This document shows, piece after piece, positions 15,013 to 16,297 of a stretch of 16,297 nt of DNA (positions within the stretch are counted from its first letter, which is position 1; every line of letters starts with the position of its first letter). The stretch is from assembly GCA_022848805.1 (NCBI GenBank), contig JAJISI010000015.1, positions 1 through 16,297 of the forward strand, read 5' to 3'. A model generated the notes under the pieces. That model was not told where the DNA came from. It made no database searches and saw only the letters and a list, made by a program, of their open reading frames with translations. Source of the DNA: Thermoplasmatota archaeon. GTDB lineage: Archaea > Thermoplasmatota > Thermoplasmata > UBA10834. Both the position numbers and the translations under genes were made by a program.

Positions 15013-15220
15013 GGTGGATTCATTGGCAAAAGACCCGCTTGATGAGCTTGAGGTTGATGTAGCGACGTGCCTTCACTGCGGAGCGTGCGTCGGGTCGTGC
15101 CCTGCGAACGCGATTTTCCTCAACGAGGTCCTACTCGAGTTCGGAGACGGTTGTACGCTCTGCAAGAGGTGCATCAAGGTATGCCCTGTAGGCGCCATCT
15201 CGATGATCGGGGGTGACTGA
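14993..15220 (+). CDS. 2[4Fe-4S] ferredoxin
   Basis: The protein of up to 75 residues has two complete cluster motifs: C26, C29, C32 and C36 in CLHCGACVGSCP, and C54, C57, C60 and C64 in CTLCKRCIKVCP. It is a small soluble low-potential electron carrier of the bacterial/archaeal type. From the ATG at 14993 it overlaps the end of tes by 20 bases. A TTG at 15023 is a serious alternative because GAGGTG stands six bases before it; that would give 65 residues and start just after the tes stop. Either way it is coupled to tes. Two bases separate its stop from the next start, so one mRNA is very likely. Geranylgeranyl reductase and radical SAM enzymes both need electrons, so it may serve both neighbours. 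Confidence 0.93.
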   Translation: MATSTREVDSLAKDPLDELEVDVATCLHCGACVGSCPANAIFLNEVLLEFGDGCTLCKRCIKVCPVGAISMIGGD

Positions 15221-15222
15221 AT

Positions 15223-16297
15223 ATGAACGATTACGATATCGTGGTCGTCGGGGCTGGGCCGGCTGGCGCGTCGACTGCGCGGTGGGCCGCCCAGAACGGC
15301 GCACGGGTCCTCATGGTAGAGAAACGGCAGGAGATAGGTTCTCCTGTGCGTTGCGGAGAAGGGATATCCCGCGCGTGGCTCGACTCGGTGGACCTGAAGC
15401 TCGACTCCAAGAGCGTCGCGTGCGAGGTGAAGGGTGCGAAGATAATATCGCCCAACGGGACGCCGTTCTACTTGTCCGAGGAGATGGCAGGGGACGAGGT
15501 GGGTATCGTCCTGGATCGCGTGTTCTTCGATAAGCTGGTAGCCAAGAACGCCGTGAAGGCCGGGGCCGACCTGATGCTCAAGACATCGGTCACCGGGCTC
15601 CTGATGGAGGATGGAAAGGTCACGGGCGTGAAGTTCAAATCGTACGGCGAGACCCGCGAGGTTCGGTGCGGATGTGTCGTCGGTGCGGACGGTTTCGAAT
15701 CCCAGGTCGGCCGCTGGGCAGGGATCGACACTAGCCTTACCCCGAGGGATGTGACGACTTGTCTCCAGTACAGACTCACGAACATCGACCAGGAGCACGA
15801 GTACTGCCAGTTCTATCTCGGCAGCGTCGCACCTGGCGGGTATGTCTGGATGTTCCCGAAGGACGAGGACACGGCCAATGTCGGTCTGGGCGTCCAGCTG
15901 TCGAAGCTGAAGGAGCCGGGCGATGTGAAGAGATACCTCGACCGCTTCATCGAGAAGCAGCCAGGCCTGAAGAAGGGTCGTCCGCTCGAAGTGGTGAGCG
16001 GAGCGGTCTCTGTCTGCGCCCCGATAGACCAGACGGTCGCCGACGGCCTGATCCTGGTCGGCGACTCCGCGAGGCAGATCGACCCGATAACGGGCGGGGG
16101 CATCTCGAACAGCTGCAAGGCCGGCAAGGTCGCCGGTGAGGTGCTGGCGCAGGCGACGGAGGCGGACGACTTCAGCGCGCAGTTCCTTCAGCGCTACGAG
16201 AACGGATGGCGCGACCTTATCGAGAACCATCTCTATCGTAACTGGATGGCGAAGGAGAAGCTCGTGACGTTATCGGACGATACCTTCGACAAGATCA
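15223..16297 (+). CDS. Geranylgeranyl reductase (digeranylgeranylglycerophospholipid reductase), 3' end missing
   Basis: The first 358 residues are present; the gene runs off the right edge. This FAD enzyme saturates the isoprenoid chains of archaeal membrane lipids. The Rossmann motif GAGPAG at 10-15 binds FAD. PVRCGEGIS at 41-49 includes the conserved cysteine C44 of the family. GADGFES is at 154-160, the substrate-pocket GGYVWMFPK at 205-213, and the second flavin motif GDSARQIDPITGGGI at 280-294. The ATG at 15223 has GGTGA five to six bases upstream, overlapping the end of the ferredoxin gene. Being last in the tes-ferredoxin run, it suggests that chain joining and chain saturation are made together. 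The start of the C-terminal helical region (WRDLIENHLYRNW) is visible. Confidence 0.95.
   Translation, partial: MNDYDIVVVGAGPAGASTARWAAQNGARVLMVEKRQEIGSPVRCGEGISRAWLDSVDLKLDSKSVACEVKGAKIISPNGTPFYLSEEMAGDEVGIVLDRVFFDKLVAKNAVKAGADLMLKTSVTGLLMEDGKVTGVKFKSYGETREVRCGCVVGADGFESQVGRWAGIDTSLTPRDVTTCLQYRLTNIDQEHEYCQFYLGSVAPGGYVWMFPKDEDTANVGLGVQLSKLKEPGDVKRYLDRFIEKQPGLKKGRPLEVVSGAVSVCAPIDQTVADGLILVGDSARQIDPITGGGISNSCKAGKVAGEVLAQATEADDFSAQFLQRYENGWRDLIENHLYRNWMAKEKLVTLSDDTFDKI

Noticed and set aside
15073..16230. Long minus-strand open frame of 385 codons
   Set aside because: It lies wholly opposite the ferredoxin and geranylgeranyl reductase genes, whose motifs are unmistakable; its Arg/Leu/His-rich product is typical of antisense shadow in GC-rich DNA.
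1..16297. CRISPR arrays, tRNA or rRNA genes, insertion sequences and defence systems
   Set aside because: I found no spaced direct repeats, no recognisable RNA gene, no transposase and no defence-gene motifs on either strand.

Overview
The window looks like chromosomal DNA from a GC-rich archaeon, most likely of the Thermoplasmatota (a methanogenic Methanomassiliicoccales-type or related lineage); this placement is inferred. The archaeal call rests on ribosomal protein L10e, RNase P component 4, a Dph2 diphthamide enzyme, an MtxX/methanogen-marker-4 protein, a tetraether-lipid-synthase-like radical SAM protein, geranylgeranyl reductase, and TATA-box promoters with several apparently leaderless starts. 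Genes are packed tightly and no gap without a gene exceeds about 150 bases. I saw no tRNA, rRNA, CRISPR array or insertion sequence.

Left part (1-3116, minus strand): a run reading L10e, dph2, mtxX, queD, queC (queC cut by the window edge). These are translation and RNA-modification genes: the ribosome, the modified histidine of elongation factor 2, and preQ0 synthesis for the archaeosine tRNA base. MtxX, of unknown function, sits in the middle. Divergent from this run, on the plus strand, are rnp4 (RNase P), a CRM/YhbY RNA-binding protein, serS and a small unknown ORF (3215-5475).

Middle part (5519-12663): two paralogous CPA2-type cation/proton antiporters flank a giant 1498-residue gene. 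Its product has one N-terminal membrane anchor, seven possible N-glycosylation sites and an embedded lamin-tail domain, and is probably displayed outside the cell.

Right part (12641-16297): a TrmB-like regulator is divergent from an apparent operon of a Tes-like radical SAM enzyme, a 2[4Fe-4S] ferredoxin and geranylgeranyl reductase (cut by the window edge). Together these could build and saturate membrane-spanning tetraether lipids, with the ferredoxin as shared electron donor. A palindrome lies between the regulator's TATA box and its start codon, and therefore just upstream of the TATA element used by the lipid operon. That geometry fits autorepression combined with activation of the lipid genes. 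A palindrome with a similar core sits just downstream of the TATA box of the first antiporter. The main hypothesis from this window is a co-regulated membrane-barrier module linking tetraether lipid synthesis and ion/proton antiport.
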